Notes under the pieces: model-generated
The model's database searches: none
What the model was told of the DNA's origin: nothing
The model's input: the letters and a program-made list of their open reading frames with translations, nothing else
Shown here: piece by piece, positions 8,412-18,163 of the stretch
How the letters are laid out: each line of letters starts with the position of its first letter
Position numbering within the stretch: the stretch's first letter is position 1
Source of the DNA: JAVBNO01 sp031551485
GTDB lineage: Bacteria > Bacillota > Clostridia > Oscillospirales > Ruminococcaceae
Length of the DNA: 64,000 bases
Assembly: GCA_031551485.1 (NCBI GenBank)
Contig: JAVBNO010000019.1
Coordinates: forward strand, 61,631 to 125,630
Reading direction: 5' to 3'
Made by a program: the position numbers and the translations under genes

Positions 8412-9689
8412 ATGAAAATCATGGTGGTTGGTTCAGGAGGGCGGGAACACGCCCTAATTCAAAAGCTGGCGCAAAGCCCAAAGGTTACGACTATTTACGC
8501 CCTGCCGGGCAACGGCGGGATGACAAGCGACGCCGTTTGTGTGCCGATTGGCGCCACGGACTTGGATGCGATTGTCGACTTTTCCCAAACAGAAGGAATT
8601 GATTTTGCTGTGGTGGCCCCCGACGATCCTTTGTGCCTCGGGCTTGTGGACAGGTTGGAGGCGGTGGGCATCCGGGCCTTTGGGCCGCGGAAAAACGCCG
8701 CCATTCTTGAGGGCAGCAAGGCTTTCGCCAAAGATTTAATGCGGCGCTACCACATTCCTACGGCGGAATATGCCGTCTATACCCGTGCGGCCGACGCGCT
8801 GGAGGCGGTGTGTGCCAAGGGCTTTCGGTTTCCCTGCGTCATCAAGGCGGACGGGCTGGCGCTGGGCAAAGGGGTGTTAATCTGCGAAAATCTCTCCGAC
8901 GCCAAGGCTGCCATCGCCGATATCATGGAAACCAAAGTGTTTGGCGCGGCGGGGGAGAAAATTGTCATTGAGGAATTTTTGACAGGGCCGGAAGTTAGTG
9001 TATTGTGTTTCACCGACAGCGAAACACTCAAACCGATGGTGAGCAGCATGGATCACAAACGGGCGCTGGACAACGACCAAGGGCTTAATACGGGGGGGAT
9101 GGGTACGATTGCGCCCAATCCTTTCTACACCCCCACGGTGGCGGAACGCTGCATGGAAAGTATTTTCTTGCCTACCATCCGGGCGATGCAGGCAGAGGGA
9201 AGGCCTTTTAACGGCTGCTTATATTTTGGCCTGATGCTGACGCCGGACGGGCCCAAAGTAATTGAATATAACTGCCGGTTTGGCGACCCGGAAACCCAGG
9301 TGGTGTTGCCCCTTTTGGAAAGCGATCTTCTGGCCATTATGGAGGCGTGTGTGGACAGCACGCTGGCAGAGACGCCAGTCGTCTTTTCGACGGGGTGCGC
9401 CTGCTGTGTGATCGCGGCGTCGGGCGGATACCCCGAGGCCTATGAAAAAGGGCTCCCCATTTCGATTAAGCCTTGCGACGGCGACCTCTTTTTTGCGGGG
9501 GTGGCGCTGGAAAACGACGCGCTTGTGACGGCGGGGGGGCGTGTACTGGGGGTGGCCGCAACGGCAGAAACGCTGCCACAGGCCATTGAAAAAGCATATA
9601 AAGCGGTGACGAGCGTCTCTTTTGCGGGGATGCATTACCGCCGGGATATTGGCAAACGAGCCATGGAAGCGATGGAGAAACAGGTATGA
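8412..9689 (+). CDS. purD: GAR synthetase PurD
   Basis: 425 residues, standard for PurD. It ligates phosphoribosylamine and glycine with ATP. N-terminal VVGSGGREHALIQKL, ATP-grasp segment IKADGLALGKGV near 145-156, the DHKRA and NTGGMG motifs near 214-231, and EYNCRFGDPETQVVLPLL near 278-295. The ATG follows GAGGTGGATAG. Its TGA overlaps the purL ATG (ATGA). Confidence 0.96.
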   Translation: MKIMVVGSGGREHALIQKLAQSPKVTTIYALPGNGGMTSDAVCVPIGATDLDAIVDFSQTEGIDFAVVAPDDPLCLGLVDRLEAVGIRAFGPRKNAAILEGSKAFAKDLMRRYHIPTAEYAVYTRAADALEAVCAKGFRFPCVIKADGLALGKGVLICENLSDAKAAIADIMETKVFGAAGEKIVIEEFLTGPEVSVLCFTDSETLKPMVSSMDHKRALDNDQGLNTGGMGTIAPNPFYTPTVAERCMESIFLPTIRAMQAEGRPFNGCLYFGLMLTPDGPKVIEYNCRFGDPETQVVLPLLESDLLAIMEACVDSTLAETPVVFSTGCACCVIAASGGYPEAYEKGLPISIKPCDGDLFFAGVALENDALVTAGGRVLGVAATAETLPQAIEKAYKAVTSVSFAGMHYRRDIGKRAMEAMEKQV

Positions 9690-12600
9690 GTGTGACGCGT
9701 ATTTTTGTGGAAAAGAAAAAGCCTTATGACATTGAGGCCATGGGGCTTTTGCACGAGCTACAGGATTTGGTGGGCATTACCTCCCTTCGGGCGCTGCGGC
9801 TGCTGAACCGTTACGATGTGGAGGGCATTGGCGCAGACCTTTTTGCGGCCTGCCGGAATGTGGTTTTTGCCGAGCCCCAGGTGGACAACACCTATGACGA
9901 GCTGCCCGTCTTCGACGGCGTCATTTTTGCCGTGGAATATTTGCCGGGGCAGTTTGACCAGCGGGCCGATTCCTGCGCCGAGTGCATTCAGCTGATCAGC
10001 CAAGGGGAACGTCCTACAGTGGCGACAGCTAAAGTTTACCTTTTGGAAGGGGCGCTGTCTGGCGAAGAAATAGCCCGTATTCAAGCCTATGTCATCAACC
10101 CGGTGGAATGCCGGGAGGCGGCGCTGGCGCCCAAAGAGACGCTGGCAATGGCCGTTTCCCCCGTGGAACCCATACCGGTGCTGGCGGGCTTTTGCCTTTT
10201 GGACCGGGCAGGGCTGCAGGCGCTTGTGGCGGACTATGGCCTTGCCATGGATGTGGACGACGCGGCCTTTTGCCGGGATTATTTTGCCCAAGAGGGACGG
10301 GACCCTACCCTGACCGAGCTGCGGGTGATCGACACCTATTGGTCCGACCACTGCCGGCACACCACCTTTGGCACAGTGCTGGATGAGCTGGTCATCCAGC
10401 GGGCGGATGTGCAGGCGGCCTATGACCGGTACCTCCAGCTGCGCAAGACGCTGGGGCGGGAAGATAAACCCATTACGCTGATGGATATGGCCACCATCGG
10501 AGCACGGTACCTGAAGCAAACGGGCGCGCTTACCGATTTGGATGAATCAGAGGAGATTAACGCCTGCTCGGTGCGGGTAGAGGCGACGGTGGACGGCAAG
10601 CGGGAGCCGTGGCTTTTAATGTTTAAAAACGAGACTCACAACCACCCCACGGAGATTGAGCCTTTTGGCGGCGCGGCGACATGCATTGGCGGGGCGATCC
10701 GCGACCCGCTTTCGGGGCGGAGCTATGTGTTTGGGGCGATGCGGGTGACAGGGGCGGCCGACCCCACCGTGCCGGTGGGCAAGACGATGCCGGGCAAGCT
10801 GCCCCAGCGCAAGCTGGTGACTACGGCGGCAGCGGGCTATAGCTCTTACGGCAACCAGATTGGGCTTGCTACCGGGCATGTGGACGAACTCTACCATCCC
10901 GGCTATGTGGCCAAGCGGATGGAAATCGGCGCGGTTCTGGGGGCGGCCCCGGCCCAAAATGTGCGGCGGGAAGCCCCAAAAGCCGGCGATGTCATTGTCC
11001 TTTTGGGCGGGCGCACCGGCCGAGACGGCATTGGGGGGGCAACCGGCTCCTCCAAGGCGCACAAAGCCGAAAGTCTTGCCACCTGCGGCGCCGAGGTGCA
11101 AAAGGGCAATGCCCCGGTGGAGCGAAAGCTCCAGCGGCTTTTTCGAGATCCAAAGACGACAAAGCTGATTAAAAGATGCAACGACTTTGGGGCAGGGGGC
11201 GTGTCGGTGGCCATTGGCGAATTGGCCGAAGGGCTGGTCATCAACCTTGACGCCGTACCCAAGAAATATGAAGGGCTGGACGGCACCGAACTGGCCATCA
11301 GTGAAAGCCAGGAGCGGATGGCCGTTGTGTTGGATAAAGGCGATCTGGACGCTTTTTTGCAGGCCGCCCAAAACGAAAATCTGGAGGCTACGGTGGTGGC
11401 CGCGGTGACGGAAGCCCCCCGCCTTGTCATGGAGTGGCAGGGGCAGCGGGTGGTGGACATTGCCCGGGCGTTCCTTGACACCAACGGCGCCGCCAAGCAC
11501 GCCAAGGCACTTGTACCGCCAGTGGCAGGCGGGAAGGAAAAAGCCGCATTTTCCGGCCAAAACTTGGCCGAACGACTGCGGGCAATGGCGGCTGATCTGA
11601 ATATTTGCAGCAAAAAAGGCCTTGTGGAGCGGTTCGATTCTACCATTGGGGCGGGCAGCGTGCTCTTGCCCTTTGGGGGGCGGTGGCAGGCCACGCCTGC
11701 CCAGGCCATGGCGATGAAGTTGCCTGCCCAGGGGGAAATGAACCTTTGCGCCGGCATGGCCTATGGCTGCGACCCGTTTTTGCTGGCCGACGACCCATAT
11801 ACCGGGGCGTATCGGGCTGTGGAGCAGAGTGTCTGCAAATTGGTGGCAGCGGGTTTTCGCCGCGCCAAAATGTGGCTGACATTTCAGGAGTATTTCGAGC
11901 GGCTGCGGGAGGAACCGTCCCGGTGGGGCAAGCCGGTGGCGGCTCTTTTGGGGGCGCTGGATGCCCAGCTGAATTTAAAGCTGGCGGCCATTGGCGGCAA
12001 GGATAGCATGTCCGGCAGTTTTGAGCATTTGGACGTGCCCCCCACGCTGTGCAGCTTCGCGGTGGGTGTGGCTGACTGTGAACATATCATCTCGCCGGAA
12101 CTGAAGAAGGCCGGGTCAACGCTGGTGATGCTTGCGGATATGGATGAGGTGGAAAAGCTGATTGCAGAGAAGCGCATTGTCTCCTGCTGGGCCGCCCAAG
12201 CGGGGGGAGTGGCGGCGGGGCTCTTTAAAATGGCGCTGGGCAACCGCATTGGCGTCAAGCTTGCCGGCAATATTGATCTTTTTGCGCCTTATGACGGGTT
12301 TATTGCCGAGGTGGCAGACGGCGTGGAATGCGGCACCACCATTGGCAAGACGGTGGAGACGTTTACTTTTACGGTTGGTGAAGAAACTGTCGACCTTGCG
12401 GACATTTTGCCGGTTTATGAAGGAAAGCTGGAGGGTGTCTTTCCCACCAGGACGGAGGGCATGGCGGCGGAAACCGTGCCGGATGTACCGATTCAAACAG
12501 GAGAAAGCATACTTCGCGCCAAGGCTGCTTATGCCCGGCCGCGGGCGCTGATTCCTGTTTTCCCGGGTACCAACTGCGAATACGATACCGCCAAAGCGCT

Positions 12601-13333
12601 GGCGGCGGCAGGGGCCGAGCCGGAGATTTTGGTCATTAACAACCTGACTCCCGGGCATATTGGCGAGAGTGTGGCGCGGATGGAAAAAGCCATTGGCCGC
12701 AGCCAAATCATTGTGCTGCCGGGGGGATTTTCCGGCGGGGATGAACCGGACGGTTCCGCCAAGCTGATTGTGAGCTTTTTCCGCAATCCCCGCATTGCGG
12801 CGGCAGTGACAGCGCTGTTGGAACAGCGGGACGGTCTGATGCTGGGCATCTGCAACGGGTTCCAGGCTCTGATTAAATTGGGACTTGTGCCCTTTGGAAA
12901 CATTCGCGAGACAGACGCAAATTGCCCGACACTTACTTATAACCGGATCGGGCGGCATCAGAGCATGATGGTGGAGACAAAAATTATCTCGAACCGGTCG
13001 CCCTGGCTGCAGCTGGCTCAGCCCGGAGAGATCCACACGGTGGCAATGTCCCACGGCGAGGGCCGCTTTGTGGCCGACAATGCGCTTTTGCGGCAGCTGG
13101 CCCAAAATGGACAAATTGCCACCCAATATGTGGACATCCAAGGCCGGGTCACCATGGAGATGCCCTTTAACCCCAACGGCTCCGATTGGGCGATTGAAGG
13201 CATTCTTTCGCCGGACGGACGGGTGCTGGGCAAGATGGGACACTCGGAGCGGGTGGGGCGGCATTTATATCGAAATGTGCCGGGCAACACCGACCAGCGC
13301 ATTTTTGAAAGTGGTGTGGGCTACTTTCGGTAA
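9686..13333 (+). CDS. purL: FGAM synthase PurL, single-chain with glutaminase domain
   Basis: 1215 residues. It converts FGAR to FGAM with ATP and glutamine. Unlike the Bacillus PurS/PurQ/PurL complex, all parts are in one chain: PurS-like N-terminus (about 1-150), two AIR-synthase-like halves (SDHCRHTTFGT near 220-230; NETHNHPTEIEPFGGAAT near 314-331) and a class I glutaminase from about 950 (LIPVFPGTNCEYDTA). The glutaminase nucleophile is Cys1056 in GICNGFQ, and the His/Glu partners are in SHGEGRF near 1121-1127. This is the last gene of the purine operon; no clear terminator follows at 13334-13478. Confidence 0.96.
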   Translation: MSVTRIFVEKKKPYDIEAMGLLHELQDLVGITSLRALRLLNRYDVEGIGADLFAACRNVVFAEPQVDNTYDELPVFDGVIFAVEYLPGQFDQRADSCAECIQLISQGERPTVATAKVYLLEGALSGEEIARIQAYVINPVECREAALAPKETLAMAVSPVEPIPVLAGFCLLDRAGLQALVADYGLAMDVDDAAFCRDYFAQEGRDPTLTELRVIDTYWSDHCRHTTFGTVLDELVIQRADVQAAYDRYLQLRKTLGREDKPITLMDMATIGARYLKQTGALTDLDESEEINACSVRVEATVDGKREPWLLMFKNETHNHPTEIEPFGGAATCIGGAIRDPLSGRSYVFGAMRVTGAADPTVPVGKTMPGKLPQRKLVTTAAAGYSSYGNQIGLATGHVDELYHPGYVAKRMEIGAVLGAAPAQNVRREAPKAGDVIVLLGGRTGRDGIGGATGSSKAHKAESLATCGAEVQKGNAPVERKLQRLFRDPKTTKLIKRCNDFGAGGVSVAIGELAEGLVINLDAVPKKYEGLDGTELAISESQERMAVVLDKGDLDAFLQAAQNENLEATVVAAVTEAPRLVMEWQGQRVVDIARAFLDTNGAAKHAKALVPPVAGGKEKAAFSGQNLAERLRAMAADLNICSKKGLVERFDSTIGAGSVLLPFGGRWQATPAQAMAMKLPAQGEMNLCAGMAYGCDPFLLADDPYTGAYRAVEQSVCKLVAAGFRRAKMWLTFQEYFERLREEPSRWGKPVAALLGALDAQLNLKLAAIGGKDSMSGSFEHLDVPPTLCSFAVGVADCEHIISPELKKAGSTLVMLADMDEVEKLIAEKRIVSCWAAQAGGVAAGLFKMALGNRIGVKLAGNIDLFAPYDGFIAEVADGVECGTTIGKTVETFTFTVGEETVDLADILPVYEGKLEGVFPTRTEGMAAETVPDVPIQTGESILRAKAAYARPRALIPVFPGTNCEYDTAKALAAAGAEPEILVINNLTPGHIGESVARMEKAIGRSQIIVLPGGFSGGDEPDGSAKLIVSFFRNPRIAAAVTALLEQRDGLMLGICNGFQALIKLGLVPFGNIRETDANCPTLTYNRIGRHQSMMVETKIISNRSPWLQLAQPGEIHTVAMSHGEGRFVADNALLRQLAQNGQIATQYVDIQGRVTMEMPFNPNGSDWAIEGILSPDGRVLGKMGHSERVGRHLYRNVPGNTDQRIFESGVGYFR

Positions 13334-13478
13334 GGGCGGGTGACAACAGACCAATGTGGGAGATCAGTGGCCAGGTGACAGATGGGACGAAATGGAAATT
13401 CTGACATTATCGCGGCATTTCGACTTCATTTGACATAGAACGTGGGGTAGACTTAAGTGAAATTGTGGGGTGACAAAA

Positions 13479-14012
13479 ATGAAGCGATTGTATATCAGTT
13501 TGCTTGTGACCATGCTGATACTGGCAGGGTGCAGCTCTCAGCAAATGCGGGATATCTCCCAGATGCAGAGCCATGTGGACGAACTGCAAAGCCAGGTGGC
13601 GGATTTACAGGGGCAGCTGGATGAAGCGCACGCCGGCAGTGTGGGCCAGGCGGCAACAGCGGAAGTGGAAGCGGCCATCAAGCCGGCCAATGCCTATTTC
13701 CAGTCGATTGTGCCATCAGATTTTCAACATCAGTCCGACCTGGATGGGGAAGTGCTTTTAAACGAATCGGGCATGCTCACAGTGTCCGCTTGGCTGGCGA
13801 ATGAAAAATTTGACGATTTGGCGTTTTGCAAAGAGGCGGCGCTGGGTATAGCCCAAGCGATGCAAAAATGCGAGCAAAAGCCCTATATCACGCAAATTAT
13901 CCTGCTGCTTGCGGGGCCGGAAAAGCAGTATGTATTTGATTTTGGCGATTACCAGAATCTGCCGGAGCAGTACACCCTGACCGACGGCGACGGGATGCCG
14001 GTAGACGAATAA
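13479..14012 (+). CDS. Small predicted lipoprotein with coiled coil
   Basis: 177 residues. The ATG at 13479 follows GTGGGG by eight bases; a GTG nine bases earlier is in frame but less likely. A lipoprotein signal MKRLYISLLVTMLILAGC puts the lipidated Cys at residue 18. Residues about 24-48 repeat Q/L/V heptads (MQSHVDELQSQVADLQGQLDEA), a short coiled coil. The rest is soluble and acidic with no motif I recognise. A TTGACA at 13430 may be its -35, but the -10 is poor. Function unknown; a stem-loop ends it at about 14020. Confidence 0.75.
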   Translation: MKRLYISLLVTMLILAGCSSQQMRDISQMQSHVDELQSQVADLQGQLDEAHAGSVGQAATAEVEAAIKPANAYFQSIVPSDFQHQSDLDGEVLLNESGMLTVSAWLANEKFDDLAFCKEAALGIAQAMQKCEQKPYITQIILLLAGPEKQYVFDFGDYQNLPEQYTLTDGDGMPVDE

Positions 14013-14019
14013 GACAGAA

Positions 14020-14057
14020 TCAAAAAGAGGGCCGACCTTTGCGGAGGCTCTCTTTTC
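14020..14057 (+). terminator. Intrinsic terminator after the lipoprotein gene
   Basis: aaaagagggcc and ggctctctttt form an imperfect 11-bp stem ending in a T-run. Confidence 0.7.
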
Positions 14058-14229
14058 TGCTGGATTTGGGGCTGCCGATATTGCGTTGAGGTAGAAATGC
14101 CTCTGGGCGCATTGATTATCCCGTCACTGAAATATGTTTCACAAAGTGGCACTTTACACAACTCTTGGCGACATTCCTGAAATGGTTGCACAAAAAAAGT
14201 AAAAAATGATAATTTTTGCGCAAAAATGT

Positions 14230-14258
14230 TTGACATTGCATTTTGAAACAGATAAAAT
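14230..14258 (+). promoter_or_regulatory. Strong sigma-A promoter for the first sugar ABC operon
   Basis: TTGACA, 17-base spacer, TAAAAT. It leaves a leader of about 95 bases before the permease gene. The preceding gene-free stretch (14058-14229) is AT-rich and contains no other element I can support. Confidence 0.75.
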
Positions 14259-14358
14259 GAGTTGTAGCGATTTTGCTCTTTTCTGAAAACGAAACCACCA
14301 AATTATATCTATTTTTGACTAAGGGGGAAGTGCGGAATGTGGTTCCGCACGCGAAAAG

Positions 14359-15357
14359 ATGGAAACGAAACGGGACAATATTTTTGTGCGCATCGGCAAG
14401 TCAATTTGGAACATGAAGGAAAGCGGCATTATTTTACCCACGATTGTATACGCCATTTTTGTGCAGATCATGAACCCCATCTTTTTTACCCCCAACAATT
14501 TGGGTAACTTGTTGAGGCAGACCGGCTTTGTGCTCATTTCCGCCATCGGCATGACGCTTGTTTTAATTGTGGGCGGCATCGATCTTTCAGTGGGATCGGT
14601 GCTGGCGCTGGCCTGTGTGACGGTGGGCCTTTTCATGGTGAATATGGGGCTGCCCATTTGGCTGGCCATTTTAATGGCACTTTGCATCGGCGCTGTCGTC
14701 GGCTGTGTCAGCGGGTCGATTATCGTCAAGTTTGGCATCCCCCCCATGATCATGACACTGGGTATGATGTTTATGGCCCGAGGCCTTGTATACATAAGTA
14801 CAAAAGGCTTGCCGGTTTATCCGCTGCCCAAGGGCTTTCAGCGCATAGAGCAAAGCTTTTTGTTCGGCATTCCCTCCATCGTATATTTGTGTGTCATCCT
14901 GTGCATTGTGTTTCATTTTATTTTGTCCAGCACAACTTTTGGGCGGTCGATTTACGCCATAGGCGGTAACAAGGACGCCGCCAAGCTTTCGGGCATTTCC
15001 ATTGGCCGGGTTACCGTCATTGTGTACATCATTTGCGGTGTGATGGCGGCTTTGACCGGTATTATGATGGGCTCCCGCCTGGGTTCGGCCCAACCGTCTG
15101 TGGGCACCGGCAACGAAATGAACGTCATTGCCGCTTGCATTGTGGGCGGCACCAGCACCTTTGGGGGCCGGGGCACCATTTTGGGTACGGCCATCGGCGC
15201 GTTTTTTATGAGTATGCTTACCAACAGCATGACGCTGATGAAAGTGGATATTTACTGGCAAAACCTTGTGGTGGGTGCCGTTTTGGTCATTGCGGTTGTT
15301 CTGGACCAATATAAGCGCGCTGCCGACCAAAAGGGCGCAAAAATGAAAGTTTCCTAA
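14359..15357 (+). CDS. Sugar ABC transporter permease (RbsC/BPD_transp_2 family)
   Basis: 332 residues, highly hydrophobic with about eight to ten predicted membrane segments. The family mark IGMTLVLIVGGIDLSVGSVLA is at about residues 67-87, and GGTSTFGGRGTILGTAIGA near 259-277 is the second conserved region that contacts the ATPase. It is the membrane channel of a ribose/galactose-type (CUT2) importer with the next two genes. It comes first in the operon, unlike the usual binding protein-ATPase-permease order. The substrate cannot be read from sequence. Confidence 0.9.
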   Translation: METKRDNIFVRIGKSIWNMKESGIILPTIVYAIFVQIMNPIFFTPNNLGNLLRQTGFVLISAIGMTLVLIVGGIDLSVGSVLALACVTVGLFMVNMGLPIWLAILMALCIGAVVGCVSGSIIVKFGIPPMIMTLGMMFMARGLVYISTKGLPVYPLPKGFQRIEQSFLFGIPSIVYLCVILCIVFHFILSSTTFGRSIYAIGGNKDAAKLSGISIGRVTVIVYIICGVMAALTGIMMGSRLGSAQPSVGTGNEMNVIAACIVGGTSTFGGRGTILGTAIGAFFMSMLTNSMTLMKVDIYWQNLVVGAVLVIAVVLDQYKRAADQKGAKMKVS

Positions 15358-15424
15358 AAGAGAAGGAACCGGCCGGAATATATCCCACCGGGTGGATTTT
15401 CCGCCCAGTGAATGAGGTGATTGG

Positions 15425-16945
15425 ATGAGCGACGTGCTGCTTGAGATGAAGCATATAACCAAAACATTTCCGGGCGTTGTGGCCCTGAATGATGTCAGCA
15501 TTGATTTGCGCAAAGGGGAAATTATGTCCCTAATTGGCGAAAACGGCGCCGGCAAATCTACTTTAATGAAGATATTGGCGGGGGATTATCCCCACGGCAG
15601 TTATACAGGCGAGATTACCCTGGACGGAGAGCCGCTACATATTTCCTCAACACGCTATGCTGAAAAAGCCGGCATCGCCATGATTTATCAGCATATTCAT
15701 GTGGAATTGGATTTGACGGTGGCGGAAAATATATCCCTTGGCATTTTGCCCCGCAATGCCTTTGGGCTTGTGGACTGGAATAAAACGCGGCAGATTGCCA
15801 AAGAGACCTTGGCCAGGCTGAAAGTGACGGACATCAACCCGGATATTACCATGCGCAGTCTGAATACCAGCATGCAGCAGCTGGTGTGTATTGCCCGGGC
15901 CCTTGTCCGCAACCCCAAAATTTTAATTTTGGATGAGCCCACCTCGGCACTGACCGAAAGCGAGACCCGCAACCTGATGGATGTGCTTCGGGAGCTGAAG
16001 CGCACCGGCATTTCGTGCATTTACATTTCGCACAAACTCAAAGAAGTATTTGAGATTTCCGACCGTATCTTTGTCATGCGGGACGCCCGCAACATCAGTA
16101 CATACAACCGGGACGAAATTCAGTCCGAAAAAGTGATTGAGGATATGATCGGCCGCCAGATTGACGCCATGTACCCCGATATGGAGGGGCGGGCTATTGG
16201 CAACGAAGTGATGCGGGTTGAAAGCTTTAAAGTGCAGCATCCCAGTTCCACCGCCAAAAATATCATTGAAGATGTCAGCTTTTCCCTTCACAAGGGCGAG
16301 GTGTTGGGTTTGGCGGGGCTGGTGGGAAGCGGCCGCAGCGAGCTTTTGCGGGCTATTTTCGGCGCGCTGCCCAAACGGGGCGGAAAGCTGTATATGGACG
16401 GCGAAGTGTGCGAAGTGCATTCCACCCGGGACGGCATCCGCAACAACATTGGCTTTTTGACCGAGGACCGCAAAAAAGACGGTGTCGTGGGTACCATGAA
16501 TATCGCGGAAAATATGACGCTGTCCATTTTGCGGGAGATTGCGTCGTGGGTATTCATCAACAAGAAAAAAGAGGGCGAAAAAGTTTCCCACTATTTCGAT
16601 ATGCTCAAAATTAAAGCGCCGTCCTCCAAAACCCAGATTATCAACCTGTCGGGCGGTAACCAGCAGAAAGTTGTGCTGGCCAAAAGTTTGCTGACAAATA
16701 TGAAAGTGCTGTTTTTGGATGAGCCCACCGTGGGCATTGATGTGGGTGCCAAAGCGGAAATTTACAAAATCATCAAGAATTTGGCGGAGCAGGGGCTTTC
16801 TATCGTTATGGTTTCGTCCGAGTACCCCGAGCTTTTGGCCATGTGCGACCGGTTTATTGTCATTGCCAACGGCAGAATTGCCGGCGAACTTGCCAAGAAG
16901 GACGCCAATGAGACCGCCCTCATCCGGCTGGCATCCAGCGTGTAA
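15425..16945 (+). CDS. Sugar ABC transporter ATPase, two-domain (MglA/RbsA type)
   Basis: 506 residues with two ABC domains. Domain 1: Walker A GENGAGKST near 39-47, Walker B LILDEPTSAL near 164-173. Domain 2: degenerate Walker A GLVGSGRSEL near 301-310, signature LSGGNQQKVVLAKSL near 405-419, Walker B LFLDEPTVGID. The divergent second nucleotide loop is normal for this family. It energises the importer formed with the flanking permease and binding protein. ATG 15425 follows TGAGGTGA. Confidence 0.93.
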   Translation: MSDVLLEMKHITKTFPGVVALNDVSIDLRKGEIMSLIGENGAGKSTLMKILAGDYPHGSYTGEITLDGEPLHISSTRYAEKAGIAMIYQHIHVELDLTVAENISLGILPRNAFGLVDWNKTRQIAKETLARLKVTDINPDITMRSLNTSMQQLVCIARALVRNPKILILDEPTSALTESETRNLMDVLRELKRTGISCIYISHKLKEVFEISDRIFVMRDARNISTYNRDEIQSEKVIEDMIGRQIDAMYPDMEGRAIGNEVMRVESFKVQHPSSTAKNIIEDVSFSLHKGEVLGLAGLVGSGRSELLRAIFGALPKRGGKLYMDGEVCEVHSTRDGIRNNIGFLTEDRKKDGVVGTMNIAENMTLSILREIASWVFINKKKEGEKVSHYFDMLKIKAPSSKTQIINLSGGNQQKVVLAKSLLTNMKVLFLDEPTVGIDVGAKAEIYKIIKNLAEQGLSIVMVSSEYPELLAMCDRFIVIANGRIAGELAKKDANETALIRLASSV

Positions 16946-16973
16946 CCCAAGGGTTTGATTTCTTTATGGAGGT

Positions 16974-16997
16974 AAAAGGGGAACTTCATCCCTTTTT
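16974..16997 (+). other. Intercistronic stem-loop before the binding-protein gene
   Basis: aaaaggg-gaacttcat-cccttttt forms a 7-bp stem followed by a T-run in the 88-base gap between the ATPase and the binding-protein genes. It could act as a partial terminator or as a processing/stabilising element that sets the binding-protein level apart from the membrane parts. Confidence 0.5.
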
Positions 16998-17033
16998 ATA
17001 GAGTATAACGGCATAATTTGAAAGGAGATAACA

Positions 17034-18047
17034 ATGAAAAAGTTTCTGGCTCTTTTGTCTGCGCTGGTATTGGTTCTGGCTATGGCCGGCTGTACCTCAA
17101 GCGTAGACACTCCTCCTGCTGCGCCGTCCGCAGATGCGCCCGCCCCGACCACCGACGAGGCTCTTACTTTTACTTTTGTGCTGCCCATGGTTCCCAACGA
17201 AATTTGGGTTGTTGCCAAAGAAGGTTTTGAAGATGCCTGCAAAGAATACGGTGTAACACCTGTTGTTGTCATGCCTTCCACTCCCAACGATATCAACCAA
17301 ATGAACAACCTGATCGAGACCGCGATTGCCGAGGGCACCGACGGCTTGATCACCCAGCCGGTTAATCCCGAGGGCATGGCCCCCGCGTTTGCCAAGCTGG
17401 TGGAAGCCAATATTCCTTTTGCCACTGTGAACTCCGATGCTCCCGATTCGGGACGTCTGGTTTCCGTCGGTACCGGCGGCGATCTGGGCCGTGTGGCCGG
17501 TGAGTACATCGTTGCCCAGATGGGCGACCAAGAGATCCGCTATGTCATGGCCCTGTGGGCTTTGGAAGCCGGCCTTGCCATCGACATTCACAAGAACTAT
17601 CAGGACGCTTTGGCCAAAGCCCCCGGCGGCGCCAAAGAAGTTGTTCTGCTGGAAACCAAGAGCGACCAGCTGCACATCACCAGCGAATATCAGAACGCGT
17701 TTGCCACCTACCCCGATGTCAACTGCGCCATTAACGTTTGCGGTTTCGGCGCTGCCGGCGCTGCCAAGTCTGCTGAGGAAGCCGGCATTGGCCCTGACAA
17801 ACTGTTCATCATGGGCATCGACGATATCCAAGAGACCATGGACGGCGTACGTTCCGGCCGCATTCAGGCTACCATGAGCCAGAACTTCTATCGCATGGGT
17901 TATGAAGCTGCCCGTTATCTCTATGAGTTCAAGACGGCCGGCACCAAACCCGCGAAAGATGTCATTGACTCCGGCACAATGGTTGTGACCAAAGACAATA
18001 TCGAAACCTACATGCAGGATATGCGCGATCCCAGCAAGTGGAACTAA
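17034..18047 (+). CDS. Sugar-binding lipoprotein of ABC importer 1
   Basis: 337 residues. A lipobox (LAMAGC, Cys20) is followed by a Pro/Ala/Thr-rich linker to about residue 42, then a periplasmic-binding-protein type I (Peripla_BP_4) domain with ITQPVNPEGMAPAFAKL near 104-120. It would capture the sugar outside the membrane and hand it to the preceding permease. The start ATG follows AAAGGAG. It is the last gene of the operon and is followed by a strong terminator. Codon use is strongly biased to C-ending codons, as expected for a highly made protein. Confidence 0.92.
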   Translation: MKKFLALLSALVLVLAMAGCTSSVDTPPAAPSADAPAPTTDEALTFTFVLPMVPNEIWVVAKEGFEDACKEYGVTPVVVMPSTPNDINQMNNLIETAIAEGTDGLITQPVNPEGMAPAFAKLVEANIPFATVNSDAPDSGRLVSVGTGGDLGRVAGEYIVAQMGDQEIRYVMALWALEAGLAIDIHKNYQDALAKAPGGAKEVVLLETKSDQLHITSEYQNAFATYPDVNCAINVCGFGAAGAAKSAEEAGIGPDKLFIMGIDDIQETMDGVRSGRIQATMSQNFYRMGYEAARYLYEFKTAGTKPAKDVIDSGTMVVTKDNIETYMQDMRDPSKWN

Positions 18048-18072
18048 ATTAATTTTCTTACCTCATCTTGAA

Positions 18073-18107
18073 CGCCCCCGGCCCGTTGGGTCGGGGGCGT
18101 TTTTTGT
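18073..18107 (+). terminator. Intrinsic terminator of sugar ABC operon 1
   Basis: cgcccccggccc, short loop, gggtcgggggcg, then a run of six T. Clear GC stem plus T-tract. Confidence 0.88.
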
Positions 18108-18140
18108 CTGGGAGCAGCGCTGTTCATCAATGTTTGATTG

Positions 18141-18149
18141 TGATATAAT
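18141..18149 (+). promoter_or_regulatory. Extended -10 promoter of the PTS island
   Basis: TGA followed by perfect TATAAT at 18144-18149; the -35 hexamer at 17 bases is poor (TGTTCA). Transcription would start at about 18156, just ahead of the long palindrome. Confidence 0.6.
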
Positions 18150-18163
18150 GATGGGACAAGCAT

